A stretch of 6,030 nt of DNA from Candidatus Omnitrophota bacterium. GTDB lineage: Bacteria; Omnitrophota; Gorgyraeia; Aquiviventales; Aquiviventaceae. The stretch spans positions 1 through 6,030 of the forward strand of contig JACQRG010000049.1 in NCBI GenBank assembly GCA_016206565.1. Direction: 5' to 3'. The notes under the pieces were generated by a model. That model was not told the DNA's origin, made no database searches, and saw only the letters and a list, made by a program, of their open reading frames with translations. Shown in pieces: positions 5,102 to 6,030 of the stretch (within the stretch, counting starts at the first letter, position 1; every line of letters begins with the position of its first letter). The position numbers were made by a program, and so were the translations under genes.

Positions 5102-5275
5102 CACTTTTGCGACCCGAACTTCCTGGAGCTGGACCTGTTCTGCCAGGCCCGCCGGGCCCATGAGCCGGCGATGCGAACGCTGGTGGACGTGCAGGACTTC
5201 TGCGGGCAGGACCTCTCCTACGACCTGTGGCGGCCGAATCAGTGGATCAAGCGGACATCCGTTATCAAACCGTAG
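5102..5275 (+). pseudogene. Decayed coding remnant on the plus strand, family not recognised
   Basis: This is the only credible coding signal on the plus strand. The open frame begins just after an in-frame TGA (5099-5101) with no ATG in a plausible place and ends at TAG 5273-5275. From about 5111 to 5254 nearly every codon ends in G or C and the translation looks like real globular protein (DPNFLELDLFCQARRAHEP, then AMRTLVDVQDFCGQDL, then SYDLWRPNQWIKR). The last codons (TSVIKP) are merely antisense to the end of the phosphate transporter gene, so true homology probably stops near 5254. It thus looks like an internal piece of a gene, cut at both ends. I do not recognise the family; a degraded transposase or other mobile-element protein is possible given the AT-richer sequence directly upstream. 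An internal ATG at 5171 would give only 34 residues. Confidence 0.45.
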
Positions 5276-6030
5276 AGCGCAGCCGCGAGCAGCGCGGCGA
5301 GCGGCAACGTCGCAAGCCATGACAGCACGATGTGGCGAACAACTCCCCACCGAGCCGAGCGGGTCACCGTCCCCAGGCCGAAGAGGCTGCCGCAGGAGAC
5401 GTGGGTGGTGGACACGGGCAGCCCCCAACGCGAAGCGACTGTCACCAGCAGGGCCGTCACAAGGTTGGCGGTGAAGCCCTGGCCGTGGTTCATCGTGGTG
5501 ATGCGTTCGCTCATCGTCTCGGCGACCCGGCGGGCGCTGAGCAGTCCTCCGATCGCTATGCCCGCCCCCACCACCGCCACCCCCGTCGAGAGGGAAAGCC
5601 CCAGCCCCCTTGCCGCCGCCAGCAGGGCGGCGATCTTGGGAGTATCGTTCAAGCCCCGCGCGAAGCTGACGGCGCCGGCGGAGAGATGGTGCAGCCGATC
5701 CAGCACCCGCTGGCAGTCAATGCCAAACACCTGCCCGTGGTAGCGCTGTACGCATTGGCGCAGCTGACCGACCGTCAACGTCGCGCCGGTGGCGCGCAGG
5801 ACCGCGGTCCCATCTGGCTGCACGGCGATGGGCTGGACCGCGCCGCCGTCCACACACAGACACATCTCGCGTTCGATGCCGAGCCGGATACGGAGCGCAC
5901 GGAACAGCGGATACGAGAGGCCGGTGAGCGCGAAGCTCAGGAACGGGCTGACGGCCAGCGGCAGGAAGAAGCTCTGGCCTAGTCGAGCGGCGTTCACGGT
6001 CCCGGCTGACACCAGCCCGGCTCCAACCAA
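5239..6030 (-). CDS. pit: PiT-family inorganic phosphate transporter, C-terminal part (runs off right edge)
   Basis: A low-affinity, ion-coupled phosphate permease of the inner membrane (PiT/PHO-4 family). The 263 visible residues begin within the first half: VGAGLVSAG is the usual continuation of the first STTHA-type repeat. Then come a membrane segment (FFLPLAVSPFLSFALTGLSY), a soluble Cys-containing loop (about 50-115) typical of the bacterial branch, the family signature SFARGLNDTPKIAALL (122-137), membrane segments at about 144-164, and the second repeat GLPVSTTHVSCGSLFGLG (203-220). The final hydrophobic helix (WLATLPLAALLAAALYGLI) is complete, so the transporter looks functional. The last residues, VRLIH, and the stop codon lie in sequence antisense to the plus-strand remnant, suggesting the original 3' end was replaced. 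The frame is open at the window edge; the true start lies outside. No phoU-like gene is seen downstream, the usual companion. Confidence 0.95.
   Translation of the reverse strand: MVGAGLVSAGTVNAARLGQSFFLPLAVSPFLSFALTGLSYPLFRALRIRLGIEREMCLCVDGGAVQPIAVQPDGTAVLRATGATLTVGQLRQCVQRYHGQVFGIDCQRVLDRLHHLSAGAVSFARGLNDTPKIAALLAAARGLGLSLSTGVAVVGAGIAIGGLLSARRVAETMSERITTMNHGQGFTANLVTALLVTVASRWGLPVSTTHVSCGSLFGLGTVTRSARWGVVRHIVLSWLATLPLAALLAAALYGLITDVRLIH

Noticed and set aside
5030..5428. Minus-strand open frame between the response regulator and pit genes
   Set aside because: It overlaps pit in a different frame, its composition is shadow-like, and its end overlaps the predicted response-regulator promoter.
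6028..6030. Phosphate transporter starting at TTG on the window edge
   Set aside because: The visible sequence begins inside the first repeat of a PiT protein, so the N-terminal half must lie outside the window.

Overview
This is a GC-rich stretch of bacterial chromosome with tightly packed genes, all nine intact or partial genes on the minus strand. Third codon positions are strongly G/C. Two short proteins have export signals, and overlapping stop/start codons are common. This fits a high-GC, probably Gram-negative or deep-branching bacterium. I cannot name the lineage from the sequence, and there is no rRNA or tRNA to help.

Layout in transcription order (right to left): the 3' part of a PiT-family phosphate transporter (5239 to the right edge); a 269-bp gap holding a decayed plus-strand coding remnant and then a good promoter and leader hairpin; a stand-alone response-regulator receiver protein (4532-4969); an exported SRPBCC-like protein (3862-4485); a small exported protein with an Ala/Pro/Glu-rich tail (3290-3811); and a perfect 13-bp hairpin (3231-3260) that separates these from the next block.

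The second block (1-3205) looks like one operon: flippase-like UPF0104/LPG-synthase-TM membrane protein, glyoxalase II-like metallo-beta-lactamase-fold hydrolase, DUF1802 protein, cobO (corrinoid adenosyltransferase), and the start of ilvD (dihydroxy-acid dehydratase). The junctions are ATGA (4-bp overlap), ATGA, an 8-bp gap, and TGATG (1-bp overlap), so these genes are very probably co-transcribed and translationally coupled. Their functions are mostly housekeeping (branched-chain amino acids, cobalamin activation) plus uncharacterised companions; no single pathway joins all five.

I see no CRISPR array, toxin-antitoxin pair, defence island or intact mobile element. The items most worth a second look are the coding relic fused onto the 3' end of the phosphate transporter gene, the leader hairpin of the response regulator whose arm repeats the Shine-Dalgarno sequence, and a palindrome covering the start codon of the SRPBCC-like gene.
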